Shown here piece by piece: positions 12,219 to 24,190 of a stretch of 64,000 nucleotides of DNA. How positions within the stretch are numbered: position 1 is the first letter of the stretch; each line of letters begins with the position of its first letter. The stretch spans positions 109,356,350 through 109,420,349 of the forward strand of contig CM060979.1 in the NCBI GenBank assembly GCA_030765065.1, written 5' to 3'. This DNA is from Deroplatys truncata. Its lineage: Eukaryota > Arthropoda > Insecta > Mantodea > Mantidae. The notes below the pieces were generated by a model that did no database searches, had not been told where the DNA came from, and worked only from the letters and a program-made list of their open reading frames with translations. A program made the position numbers and the translations under genes.

Positions 12219-12925
12219 GGGACGCTAAGAACCATAGTAGTTAAAGAGCGTCAATAAGTAACACTCAATTTCAATTTAATCGATTACTGTTGAACATTAG
12301 AAACAGAATGCTGACAGGTGCTGTACACTTAAGCGCAGAAAACGTGGCGCATTCCTTTAGATCGCAAAGTTAGCAAAGTTTCTATAGTTATCTGAAATCT
12401 ATCTCCACCCATCCCTTATCACTTCTCTCTATTACTGATTTTAATACCAAAAGAAAGAATCATGGCGTTGTGGACGGTGCGAAAACAACAGAAAGTTATA
12501 AATAGCCTCCCTTTATGAATAATTCGTTTTGCTGCTATGTGAACACCGAGATGTAGCTAGACCAATGCGAGCTTGTGCAGGGAGCAATGACAAATGAGTT
12601 ACATCTTAAAATGCCCAACAGCGTATGTAACAAATTTTGATCTGTTACAGCCACATGACCTTCTTTAGTCGCTATCGTTTATTTTTATAGCTTCTGCAAT
12701 GTTCTGTAGCGAAATCTTATTTTTATATGTACTTCACAATATTCGATATTGCAGAAACACTTGCATTGCACAATTGTTTGAATGTAAAAAGGGAATACAG
12801 AAGGCTGAAGCGATAATGAAAGTTTTAAAAAGCATGTCGCTATATGATGGCTTTCAAATACCAAATCTTTCCATGACATGACCAGAAACAAATGAATGGT
12901 GAGATCACTTCTTACAGTAAATTAT
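12219..12925. other. no feature seen
   Basis: AT-rich sequence without a recognisable element. Confidence 0.5.
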
Positions 12926-12929
12926 TTGA

Positions 12930-13500
12930 AACTTCAAGCCAACAACGAATATCCGGGAAATGCTGATACCAAATAAACAAAACTTATTTGAAATAAATTG
13001 TGTTTTATAGAGATCTACAATTCCCTTTGGAATATCTCTTATGGTTCATCAGCTGTACAAAATTCTAATAAATAATAAAAATGAACATTCTTAATGTTCT
13101 CGATGAGGGCTTCGCAGCCCATAACTTAAGAGCATACCACAACCTATTATTTTAATAAAACTTCTAATGAGTATTTTTGAAAAACTAAAACATTAATAAA
13201 AGTTTTTAAAGTAAATGGAAGTTTGAAGTAGGAGTTTTCTTGCAAGTCTCCGTATCTGATCCCTGTAAGATGTTAAACTTTTTTATTTTTATACGACTTT
13301 TCGTTTCTGAGTTATTCTGTTTAAAGTCAGTCACAAACGCAGATGTGCGGACGTTTTTACACAAGCCTTTTCTTTTTCTATTTGGTTTTTCCCTTCTTTT
13401 TGATTCAGTGGGACCTAAAAGAGGTGTTTCGGGTGATTCTCGGTATTGAAATTTTGAGTGGAATGCATTACTTCTCTCCTAGATACTAACGGTAGTAAAA
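12930..13500 (+). mobile_element. family F copy 2, 5'-truncated and decayed
   Basis: Forward orientation. Matches are GATCTACAATTCC, then CTCTTATGGTTCATCAGCT, then CGACTTTTCGTTTCTGAGTT, then CTCGGTATTGAAATTTTGAG with GTGGAATGCATTACTTC. A ~50-bp stretch at 13090-13140 is not in other copies. The first ~270 bp of the family are missing. Confidence 0.65.
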
Positions 13501-13572
13501 TAAAAAATAAGGAATAATAATAAATATTAAATATTTTATTAAATGTATTAAACAAATATTCCTAATTAAGGA

Positions 13573-14037
13573 ATAATAATAATAATAATAATGAAACATA
13601 ATAATAATTTATTGCATAAAGACCACACCGATGCTACCCTCGTAGTTAAAAACTCATTCAATAGTTTCTTAGGTTAAGCATTACTAATGCTGCCATTTAC
13701 AACAATTATTGTAATGAGAAATTAAATATATAACATAATTCTTCAAACAACGCTTTGAACTATCAGACTCATATCTGTGCAGTCTCTATGTACCATTAAC
13801 AACAACAACAATAATAATAATAATAATAATAACAATAATCATTTGATTGCAAAACCCATACTGATATTAACGTGGCAGTTAAAAACCTTCGTTAAATTGT
13901 CTCTTATTGTCAGCATCATTTACCTTATAATTCACAACAGCAGCAGTAATTATTGAAATGCAAATGTTAATTGTACTGACATAACATAATGTAACAACGC
14001 CTATAACTATCAATTTATTATCAGTTTAGTCCCTATA

Positions 14038-14093
<56 letters not shown>

Positions 14094-14112
14094 ACAGTAG
14101 AATAATAATAAC
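13573..14112. repeat. two ~232-bp tandem units with AAT/TAG microsatellites
   Basis: Unit 1 (from about 13573) and unit 2 (from about 13805) each start in an AAT-type run. They share TTGCA-AA-ACC, GTAGTTAAAAACTC / GGCAGTTAAAAACCTTCG, a run to ACAACA.CAGTAATTATTG, and ATAACATAAT. Unit 2 ends in a long TAG run (14038-14092). A third partial unit lies at 14624-14740, inside the mariner. Confidence 0.7.
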
Positions 14113-14597
14113 AATAATAATAACAACAATAATACTCTATAACCAACTAATGCAAACTCCACCCGAATGTTACTTGTAAATCAAGTCACTACAATAATAT
14201 TCAAGGAGAAGGAGGTTGACATTGGGAGAGGGCAGAGTTAAGTATTCATCACCAACCCAAATCGCAAACTTTCTATAGAGTTTCTTTCTGCACATAAACC
14301 AGTGGCGACAGCTGTCTTGTTGATAAGGGGATATAATTGATTGAAAAGATATGAATAGCACTCAACGTAGACCGATTAACATAAAAATGTCTTATGCCAA
14401 ATGACTACTCTAATTAATAAATAAAATGCTGCAGATTTATGTTTTTATATTTATTTCAGTTTGAAATTCCATACTGCTCAGTAAATTACATCCTTGACCC
14501 CCCTTCTAAACAGATGTAATTCTTTTTCATACTTAATATGAGTTGAGACTTTATACCGTTTACCCATATTCTTCAAGTCACTATACGCACCGTCATA
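14113..14597. other. no feature seen
   Basis: AAC/AAT simple sequence at the left, then unassigned AT-rich DNA up to the mariner end. Confidence 0.5.
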
Positions 14598-14599
14598 TA

Positions 14600-15976
14600 C
14601 GAGGGCTGTCCCAGAAATACACGACCTGATATTAGCGTGACAGTTAAAAACCTTCGTTAAATAGTCTCTTATCGCCAGCATTATTAACCTTACCATTAAC
14701 AACAGAAGCAGTAATTATTGAAATTAATTTACCTAAGAAAACAAAAATTTTGGAAAACATTTTTATTTCTCTACATAGTCTCCTTGTAGCTCGATACACT
14801 TTTACCAGCGATGTCCAATACCTTCGATACCCGGTTTGTAGTGAGAACGTCGAGTTCTGCAAAATAGCCATCAACTGCAAACTCCGCCTCTTCATTGTTG
14901 GGAAATCTGTTACCACCAAGCCATTTATTCAACTTTGGAAACAGAAAATAATCAGAGGGGCTAAATCTGGTGAATGGGGTGCAATTCGATCTTTAAATCA
15001 TTAATTTTGGCCATGGAGATAATGGATGTGTGAACTGGTGCATCGTCTTGATGGAACGAAACCTTCTTTTTCGCTAAATGCGGCCGCTTTTGCTTAATTT
15101 CATCATCAAACGCTGCAATTAGTTTTTATAATACTCGCCATCAATTGCTTTTTCATTTTTAAGATAATTAATCAATGAAAATTATCCTACGCACATCCCA
15201 AAAAACTGACGCCATGACCTTGCCTGCAGATGGAACTGTTTTCGCCTTCTTTGGAGCTGATTCTCCTCTTTCAATCCATTGTTTTGACTGCTCCTTCATC
15301 TCAGATGTGAAGTGATGGACCCATGTTTCATCCATGGTCACAAATCGACGCAAAAACTCTGCTTTATTGCAACGAAACATCGCCAAACACTCGAGTGAAA
15401 CATCCTCAAGATGCTGCTTTTGTTCCATTGCAAGTAAACGCGGCAACAATCTTGTGCACAGCTTTCTGATGTCTAAATTCTCAGATAGTTAGCGATGTAC
15501 AGAACTTTTTGAATTGCCTACGAAGTCTGCTATCGCACGCACTTTCAGTCAGTTCTAATACCATTTTGTGGATTTTCTTCACAATTTCTAGCGTGGTCAC
15601 TACATTTGGTTCGACCACTACTATGTTCGTCTTGGCAGCTCGAATGCCCTCGCTTAAACTACGCCACCCAATATTTTACTGTTGTAAACGAAGGAGCAGA
15701 CTCCCCCAGAGTAAAATCTAGATTTGTTTTAATATTAGTTGGACTAAACCTTACAAATGAAAGTATTGCATCACATAACGATGACCAGTTTTATCCATGT
15801 TTATAAATTCGTTGAGAGCGCTCACTATTGATGATTGCCAAACAATTACTACACAACGTAGCATTGTCAAGCTTCACACTTAAGCTTTATAAAATTGGTA
15901 CTTTCTCCATAATCATTTGTTTGAAACAACAACCGCAATATATACGTCAGGTCGGGTACCTCTGGGACTGCCCTCG
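14600..15976 (-). mobile_element. full-length decayed mariner (DD34D type)
   Basis: A 1.38-kb mariner with both ends. The left end is CGAGGGCTGTCCCAGAAATA; the right end, reversed, is CGAGGGCAGTCCCAGAGGTA. The TIRs agree at about 26 of 30 positions, with TA on each side (14598-14599, 15977-15978). The minus strand carries the whole transposase from MDKTGHRYVMQYFHL near 15795. Next come the HTH region, TMDETWVHHFTSEMKEQSKQ (first catalytic D), FWDVRRIIFID (second D, 15168-15449 in frame), then HQDDAPVH and SDYFLFPKLNKWLGGNRF towards 14880. The HQDNAPAH motif is altered, and several frame changes and stops separate the pieces. The element is inactive. A piece of the neighbouring 232-bp repeat lies between the left TIR and the coding part. 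Confidence 0.93.
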
Positions 15977-15978
15977 TA

Positions 15979-16380
15979 CATACGTTGTTTTATTTTTTGT
16001 GAGAAAACCAACAATGCCAGCGGAAAAGTTAATTTCAGTTTATCTAATTCCACAAATCCAATGTCACTTTATAAGTATTTTTACTGAAATGACGAACACA
16101 TCGCTCCAATAACTGTATTGTTACTTTCAAAAGCTTCCGTAGTTGCCCATTAGTAACAATTTTGTTTCCCTCGGTGAAAGAAAGCGTAGTATATAGCTGT
16201 CTTAGATGTTGGTCAGTTACACAATGGTCGGAAATTATCTAATTCTAAATATATACAATAGTTAACATCCACTGCTACCTTAACTATTACGATAGATCGT
16301 TTGGTATTCTTAACGTAAATTTAAACAATAGACAACTTTCCTTTAAGCAAAAGAAGCATTGTGAAGGAGTTCAGCTTTAC
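15979..16380. other. no feature seen
   Basis: Unassigned AT-rich DNA between the mariner and the LINE tail. Confidence 0.5.
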
Positions 16381-16662
16381 ATGCTGTTTGGATTTACTCC
16401 TGTGTTACCGGGGATACTCGCATGCCATGCCACGAACGGGGAGTCACATCAAGTGACGTTGTCTGAGCTTATAATTCACAGAAGACTTAACGAGGGGGCT
16501 CCGATCGAATGCCAATCTGTCGTAGAACTTTGCTGCCAGGCACCTAATTTCCTCCTTCGAGTATGGAAGAGATGAGGCTTCGTGAAGTAGTCTCAAGGAG
16601 ATGGAACCTACAGAATAGATAAACGGAATAGCCCTATTTTATACTTTCTGTAGGCTCAGTAG

Positions 16663-16904
16663 ACTGGAGCCTGCAACCATGAATCACATCTCGCAGGCGT
16701 ATAGAATTAGAGGGATTATCGAGGCCCCAAAATGTAACCTTTAAGGTAACTGGCATCTCTCACCGTATCATGGGGTACAGTATACTGGAGCCTACGGCCA
16801 CGAACTACATCTCGCAGGCGTATAGAAGTAGGGGGATTATCGAGGCCCCAAAATGCGACCTTTAAGGTAACTGGCATTCCTCACTTTATCATGGGGTACA
16901 ATGA
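16663..16904. repeat. 121-bp tandem duplication inside the LINE
   Basis: ACTGGAGCCTGCAACCATGA at 16663 recurs at 16784 as ACTGGAGCCTACGGCCACGA. Both copies run through CATCTCGCAGGCGTATAGAA, GAGGCCCCAAAATG and TTTAAGGTAACTGGCAT to CATGGGGTACA. The copies differ at roughly a tenth of positions. Confidence 0.95.
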
Positions 16905-19169
16905 GGCAGTAGTCCCAATGACCGGGTGTGTCAGGTCCCGTATGTGTTGCCCAAAATGTTAGACTCCTTTATAGCTTAAGTATATAATGACATTTGTCCA
17001 CTGAATACTTTGGCAGAGATAGGTAAATGTGGGACAGTTGGCAGACTAGCAACGCTTTGCTAACAGAATAGCGTGGCTTTTGTCCGGGTTAACGTACATA
17101 CGCCTACGCCTGTATCAATCTTGGATGAGGTGGAGGTGTCGTTGCATGGATTTGAAAGCTTTGAAGAAGTTCCTGTCTGCACAGAAAAACAGCACATGAT
17201 TAACACACTAGGCTATGTTGACGCGCTGCTCTGTAGGTACGTCGGCCATGAAAACGCTGAAAAGCGTTGCTGATAACACACAGCCTTCAGGGACTCCGCC
17301 TTGCAATTGCCTGAGCGTTCAAGTTTTCCCTGCTACTGAGGCAACAAAACTGCGTTGATTGAGGTAGGTGTGAAGTAACTATACTATATGCGTTGGTAGC
17401 TCCAGTTGAATGAGTTTATACAGGAGACCCGCATGCCAGGTTGAAAAGAAGACCTCGACATCCAGAGACACAGCATCGGCGAAAGTCCTGTCCTGGAAAG
17501 CCAAGGTAGCAGCTTTCACCACGCGCAGCAGCAGCTGTGGCATTGAGTGGCCAGGATGGAACCCAAACTGATAGATGGGGATGGCTGCAAGTCTCCCAGA
17601 AGTGGGTACAAGTGAGCGAACTCTAGCCTCTCGAAGATTTTAGAGGCTATGGACAGGGGGCGAATGGGTTCATAGTTGAAAGGATGTACCGGATATTTCC
17701 CCGGTTTCAAGATGCAGATCACTTGGCCTCTCTCCACTTGCGTTCAAAGTGACACAGGATGCGACACATGTTGAACATCTTGATCAGAAAGATCACAGGC
17801 TCTAAATGAAACACATCGTAACAAGACGGGGTGAGCCCGTCTGTCCACGTGGTCTCTTTTTTATCGAGACTCCGGTGCGCGTTGGGGTTCACTGGGTCTA
17901 ATCACGAGAAGTCGATTAGTCTCTTCAAGAGGGCACCGAAAGTATCAATGCAGCTGCGCACGAACGCAATCGTTCTTGGTATGATCTCATCGCCCCGTTC
18001 GTCTAAGCGACCAGTTGGTTAAGGAATGGCCTTCTCATCCCAAGGATGAGTGTGTGCGTGAGGGGAGGTTGAGGGATCCCAAGTGCGCTTAAAAGCAACA
18101 GCTCCTTGTCAGCAGATTTACTATTATGTAAAGGTACTCCTGCGAGACGAAACTCCAGCACACTGGCACCGCTGATTCAATGCTAGTGATTGATAACGTC
18201 CCAAACAAATGAAATATTTTTTAATCCCGTCGCATTAAGGTTCGCTCAAGGTAGTCTGCAAACACATTCTCTTTGCTTTGTGGGTTATAGGGCAGGTCTT
18301 GGGCGCCTTGGAGCGGGAAGGTATGCTGAATTTACCGGTTTCGTTTGCAATCTGCACACGTCGCCATTATCTAGGTTCATGTGGGCATCGTTTTTCCCTA
18401 CGCTCCCACCCTATGCTCGCATAGGTGGAGACGGATCTCTCGGGCCAGGCGCCAGAGAAGCGCTGGATTATGTCGCGTGAAATGACGCTGATAGAGGTTG
18501 CCGGTACTGATCAGCGGATCAGAAGGAGGAGTTCGATAGGAAGGTCATAAGGGTGGTAGGGAGTGGACGATTAGACTATGCACAGTTCGCACCATGATAG
18601 AGGTGAAGGATGAGACCGTGGCCTCCGGGGAGGGGATGTGGATGATCCTAGGCCTAGGGGGATGAATATGTTGAGGCAAGCTTTGATGCAGTCCCAGTTA
18701 AATTCTCGAGTTTGAATCGAGAAGTTGTGGGTGGTAACCCCTGTTTTGACTTCTGCCAATACGGGATTATGGTCTGAGTGTAATGTTTTAATTATGTGAA
18801 TGGCATATGGTATAGAAAGCGCTTAATGATTACGAAGTCCATAAAGGATACTCATTCTCGAAGTCGTGGATGGTAGGTTGGTTGCCAGGGGCCCCTCTAC
18901 CCTGATATGAGAGTTCAGATCTAATATTATGCGTATAATTTCATTGTCCCCTGCGGGGGCGGCAATGCCAACGTGGATGTTTGGTATTGAAGTCCTGGTC
19001 AAGATACTTTTGGAATAAGAAGCCACAGAGGCCAAGGCCCTCCTTTTGCAACCCAGAGGAGAAGACACCAGCCTAGTGACTCTCCTAACACCCCTTTTTC
19101 CTGTGGGCTGACATTTGAAAATTTTAATCCGGTCTCCCATTACGGGGGCCGAAATGGATACTGTATTTA

Positions 19170-19475
19170 CGTCAACCTCAAAAGGGGAAGACTACCGATG
19201 ACCGATAGCAACCTATCAGACTGCCTACCGGCTAACCAGCGCGGTACCAGTGGACTTCGAGGCATCTCACATCCCCGTCTGGGCGGAAAAATCAACCATG
19301 TGTACCCAATTTCCCATGGGTATCGGAACCACTGTCCCACCGAGCACAACCCAATCCGAACGACTGCCTTACAGGAGGGGCTCTATTGTTCGGCCCAGCG
19401 TATTTCCATAAACGTCAGAAGTACCACGAGCGCTAGGGATACGCAGTGCTCAATTACAGCAGCTGAAGGAATTAT
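19170..19475 (-). repeat. family B segment inside the LINE endonuclease
   Basis: The minus strand reads CTTCAGCTGC, CGCTCGTGGTACTT, CGCTGGGCCGAACA, GTTCGGATTGGGTTG, CCATGGGAAATTGGGTAC and CCGCCCAGACGGGGATGTGA, matching 5080-5400. The endonuclease resumes on both sides, so it is either an insertion or a rearranged LINE leader. Confidence 0.65.
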
Positions 19476-20089
19476 CCTATGGGGTAACTTAGGGTTGTAG
19501 GATGAGGATGGAAATGAAATACTTGCGCACGAACTGCCTTTGACGTGGGGCTAAGCAAACACCAGTAACGCTTCCAACCGCGTTGAATCAGGCAAACTGC
19601 AGTTAGACTCCATGTTTGAAGCGGCGGCTGCTGGATGTGTTGGTGAGGCATGTTTTGCCTCACGAGAATCTCCGTGCCGTCTCCTCTGCGGCCCGAAATT
19701 TCTGTCCAGAGACAATTGTGATCCGGAAGGTAGAAGGGAGTGTTTTTGGGCGGAAATGTATTTCCTAGACTAAGATAAGGTCTAGGGCATATGAGCCGAG
19801 AATATGCGGAAGCACATTCCCCTACAGCGATTATGGTGCTACGATATTTAATCGGTGAATGATATGTCTGGTCTAGAAGAGTTGTCCTCTGACCTCCTCA
19901 TAGTTTCAGGATGCAGAACTTTTTTCAGGGTCGATCCTAATCTTCTCGGCTATGATGAATGCGGTAATTGTTGGTAATATCCAACGATACAGGATGCAGG
20001 TTTAGGGTGCACTAAAGGAAAACACAATATTTCATTTTAAATGACACTTTTGAGCCATTATGCCCTTGCAAGATTTAGTATTATGAAGC

Positions 20090-20925
20090 ACTAAAGATAC
20101 CTTTGCTAGTCTGGTGTTCTTTTGTTCTCCACTTCTCCAACGCACGTGCATATATATCATTATTTTCACGCGGCGATTTATTGTCCGTTGCAGTACCTTC
20201 TGTATAGCACTTTAATTAATACATAATTAATACTTCGGCTTTTTTAAATTCATTGCAGATTTCAATACTTTACTATACATTAATGTTCTTTCTATCGCTG
20301 TTTGTAACACTACAAGGAATTAAATATCATCTCGTGTAAATTTACTGTTTTTATATTTAAGAGCGGCACGCTGACCGAACAGTTACTGGAAGAGTTAAGG
20401 TCTGTCTGACCATTTATCCCCTCACTAAGCTAATATACTATTGGATGAAAACCTTGTTTATTTTCCCTTAGCTTTGTAACATTTTCATTGCCCGAATTTC
20501 TTTCTGCTAACTTCTAGTGACTCCTCACTGGCGCACGTTCAAATATTCTAATTTTCTCATGTAACTTATACTTTGTTAGACGGACCCTACTATTCCCTAC
20601 ACCTCAGTGATATCCCTACGAATACAAGACTGTGCGCCACACAGGTCAGCGCGTTTAAAATATAACAAAGACATTAAAGGTCGCCTAAGCTGTATTTTGT
20701 AGCGAAAATTTTGCAAGTAACACTGCGTGATTACGAGGTCATTTATTAGCTAATATTTAGAAGATTCATATCAATGTGGTGGTTTTCTACGGGCTTTCTA
20801 ATGGTATTCATTTTATATTCCTGAGATTAAGCTTGTAGGATTCTGTCAGATTTGATTTTGATTAATGCTCAATAACCTCTTAATTAAAGATAGTTTCTTT
20901 TCTGACCATGCTTAGCGCCCTTAAC
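20090..20925 (-). repeat. LTR, downstream copy
   Basis: Shares ordered blocks with 25860-26645: CCACTTCTCCAACGCACGTG, TTAATACTTCG, GAATTAAATATCATCTCG, CTCACTGGCGCACGTTCAAA, GTAACACTGCGTGATTACG and CGGGCTTTCTAATG. Edges are approximate. Confidence 0.7.
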
Positions 20926-21820
20926 CCCCATATCATCATCATTTTCTGACCACCAGAATTGTCCCTTCAAATTGTCCCTTATTGGAAAGTTAAATTGAAG
21001 TTTGTCTGTCACATAACTAGTTTTAATAGTCCTTAATAATAACACAAACAATGACATACATAGATTTCAACATGCACTGGTCACTCTTAAGCTAATGCAG
21101 GTGTTGTACATACACTTAAGACATTCTTTGGCTCTATTTGAGCGTTGTTTATCCTTGGCTCTATCAGGCCGCTTAGTTCAGCCCTGTTTTAAAGTTCTGA
21201 GGGTCATAGTTTAGTGAGAGGGTTGCCCATCCCTGCTACTGTTCATTGGTTTACTCACCGTCATAAAATGTGGACCGATAGCTTCACTTACACTACGTCA
21301 TTGACATGTTTAACTCGCACTCGAGAGGGTTCGGAGGTATCCTTCGCATATTGTTTCGGTGATTAACGTTTCCTTTAGTTAGCCTACATACTATGGATAA
21401 TATTTACATGTTTCTCCTAATTCTAACACATGCCCTGTCTTTATATGCTTTATTGATGCATACTGCTTATACCAATTTCTTTCTTACTACCATTACCGGT
21501 TATTACCATTCAATACACTCTTATATTCACAAGATGCAGGACCTAATGTGTCTTCTGTTTTAATTTGCCTAATAGTTCCTGCCTTGGTAATACATAAAAC
21601 TTCAATTTCCTTAGCAAAGCTATTTACTGGTTTTTACACTCAAGATTTCTATCTATTTATATTCATTTTCTCTTATTGTTCCTGGAGGCTTTGTTGATTT
21701 TTTGAATTGGAGTTTAATTTGAATCGTTTTGAGCTCCATACGGTTTTAATAATTTAAGATGGTACCTGCCGAAAATGTTGCTTTCTTTTCGCTTCCTCTG
21801 CAAAGTAAAATTCCTAAAAC

Positions 21821-21854
21821 GCAAACGTCAAAACGCACCAGTTTTGACGTTTGC
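21821..21854. other. perfect 14-bp hairpin
   Basis: GCAAACGTCAAAAC, a 6-base loop GCACCA, then GTTTTGACGTTTGC: a perfect inverted repeat within the interior of the LTR element. Role unknown. Confidence 0.9.
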
Positions 21855-22339
21855 CTACATTCGCCGCCAATCTTTCACAAAATCTTGTTTAAGTTTAATT
21901 CTAGCTCTATAGGTTATAGTACGTGAAATTCTGTTTTCTATTTTTGGGGAAACGTTCCATTTGTAACTTGGGATGGTCTCTAAATATATTTTGTGCGCCG
22001 GAATTGTGCCTAATTTCTATGTCGCGTGCTTCATTTCCGGCACATACCTGGTTCGATGATATCTTGACTTACTGTTTTATTATAGCTCTTTGGCTTCCTC
22101 CTGCTGACATATGTGAAAGCTGCGAGATATTTTTTGAGTGATATGTCTTTAGATTTTATACTTAAAACTGTGGACATGTTTGTTACATTTTCCTGGTGCT
22201 TCTGAGAATGCGCATCTAATCTTTGTTAGCACTTGAAATAAGCCTTTGTGAGGGGGTACGAATAAATTTAAAGGGAGAAACAATCATATAGGTCTCTTGG
22301 AAGGAAAAATGATGAGGGAGAGAAGGGAACTATTTACTG

Positions 22340-24190
22340 AGGCATAATTGGTGTTGTGGTAGTTGGTACCGCCTAAGAAAACCTGCGACATGTGGGTGGT
22401 TACTTAATTTGGCAGATTACTCAGCAGTGGGGATTAGGTATCTGACATGACCGAGGTCCTGACAGGAACCTGTGAACAGTGGTGTCATTATACTGAGTTT
22501 GTGGCTCCGTACACAGGCCTGTTATCTCCGAGCGTTGGATCTAGTGAGGTGTGGTGCAGTCAGAGGAGGCTGATGTGTGTTGTTTATGTTTGTTCATTTG
22601 TTACGGCGTCTGTGGTGGTGTTGTGATGGCTGTGGTGACATCAGGACGTGATGTTTCATGAAATTTCTTATCAGCAGGTATGATTCGTGTAGTTTGTTGT
22701 GCGTGTCTGGGAGTTGTGTAAGTCTGATGGTAACGTCGCTTGTGGTGTTTTCCTGAAGCTCTTGTAACCTAGCGACTGAGGCCTCTAGGGCCCCCTATTG
22801 TACGGGATAGTCGCCTACGACCGTATCTGCCGGTGTGAATTACGCTGTATCGAGGCCAGGATTTCTGGGTCTTCAGTGTGTTCTAGTTGCTGGATTGAGG
22901 TTCAAAGTTTCCTAAGGTGGTTTGGGGCAGCTGATTAATTTATGTTTGATGGTGCGGTGTTTGGCTTCTACTGCTGATAGTCTCTTATTTGCTATCGTCA
23001 GGAGAGCATCGAGGCGTTGGTTTGGTGTTACAACTTCAGCCCGCTGAAGTCGTGAGTAGTTCATTGATGGAAGTCTCCAGGGCTGGTATATTATCGGCAC
23101 CGTTGGTCAGTGATGGTGTGGCTGCACCCTACAGCGGGCGGCTGATGTGTGGTTGGGCCCAGCATGTGGCGAACGGCGGCGGTGATGGTGATCTTAGCGG
23201 AGCTGTCGATTTCGGATGTAGCGGGCACTAGGCCTGCCCGATGTATTGGTCCGTCCTGGAGCAGCGGACGCAAAATCTACTTCTGCGTATGACGATCAGT
23301 TGGACGTCAATGCTGCGGCTCCACAGTGGTGGCAGCGTGATGGTAATGTGCATTGGTCCGCTGATTGGCCATAGAGGCAGCACCGGCGGCACGCGGTGTC
23401 TGTTGTGTTCGGCTGGCTTCAAAGCGAACAGTATGGTCTAGGAAGTCCATACTCGTCGCCAAAGTGTGTTGTACTGCGCTCTGTCCTGGAAGTCCAGGTG
23501 CACAATTGGAGTTGGTCCGTTATTGGAGATGATTCTTGTGGCCTTCGTCAGAGAGGACTAGCTTTGTAGGAGTTGTTCTTGAAGCAGCTGAGTCGGTAGG
23601 TGTCGGTGGTCGCCGACAGCTAAGGCGCTAAAGTTGCCATAGCGGCCGGAGATGTCGTTGATTATTTCCACAGTAGTGGTGCTGCCAGCAGATGTCGTAC
23701 GACCGTGTGGCAGCTGTGGAGAGGCGTGTTGCATAGTTGCTGTACGGTAGGCGTTCAGTTGAGGGCACCTCTTCCGGTGGTGTGTGGTGGCTGGTGTTTG
23801 CAAGTAGACTGGGCGAGCGCTGATGATGGTGCTGTGGTGACAGCGGCGGTGTCGTCGTGGTGTGGCGGGCGCCTGCAATGATCACCATTGAATGAGATGT
23901 GGTGTTGTGAATGTATGCCGGTGGTCTAGGCGAACGCTGTGGTGAGAGCAGAGGTGACGGCGTGGCCCACGGGATGCTCTCAAGCGGGTTGCCGTAGGCG
24001 GTGAGAATGTCAAAGCTGCTTCTTCGTGAGAAGTCATGAGGCGACCGTTTCGTCCGACGAGCAGGAGTGGAGAACCCACGTTGTTTCTCCTCGGCATCTC
24101 GAGCAGAAATCCGTAAGCCTTCCGTTTCAGAATGCGTTATACCTTGGGTTTGGGAGATGTGTTGTGTTTCGGCTACCTGCGTCTCCACGG
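22340..24190 (-). mobile_element. LINE ORF1-like (gag-like) remnant
   Basis: A GC-rich block inside AT-rich LTR-element DNA. Minus-strand frames from about 24188 give an N-terminal part (METQVAETQHISQTQG), a long Pro/Thr/Ser/His-rich linker, EIINDISGRYGNFSALA, IVHLDFQD, then a zinc-knuckle region at 23317-23400 reading CRRCCLYGQSADQC and CHHCGA. The first knuckle fits C-X2-C-X4-H-X4-C except that Gln stands at the His position. Further on, TPNQRLDALLTIANKRLSAV and SVARLQELQENTTSDV look coiled-coil. The style is that of jockey or R1-type ORF1 proteins. Several frame changes break it. It could belong with the ORF2 at 16.4-20 kb or come from another copy. A gag of an LTR element is a weaker alternative. 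Confidence 0.5.

Larger units (their letters stand above)
16385..19960 (-). mobile_element. jockey-like LINE ORF2 remnant (endonuclease + RT)
   Basis: Minus-strand non-LTR retrotransposon ORF2, much decayed but in order. Endonuclease: LDLILV then EIHFRPKT (about 19760-19810), GTEILVRQNMPHQHIQ (about 19630-19680), DFNTKHPRWHCRPRRGQ (about 18950-19000, the GDFN box) and LHSDHNPVLAEV (about 18750-18785, the SDH catalytic box). RT: GQVICILKPGKYPVHPFNY (17516-17737), ATLFSVFMADVPTEQRVN (about 17220-17280) followed by a damaged YADD region, and YVNPDKSHAI. The C-terminal end is SSLPYSKEEIRCLAAKFYDR (16500-16590). Stops and frame changes are numerous. A family B segment (19170-19475) separates the two halves of the endonuclease. 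No poly-A tail was identified. Jockey-like clade is inferred from motif style. Confidence 0.85.

Noticed and set aside
17073-17273. 66-residue plus-strand frame
   Set aside because: Antisense shadow of the LINE reverse transcriptase on the minus strand.
23628-24188. 186-residue Pro/Thr/Ser-rich minus-strand frame as a secreted mucin-like host protein
   Set aside because: No signal peptide; adjacent frames carry a zinc-knuckle region, so a retroelement ORF1 is the simpler reading.
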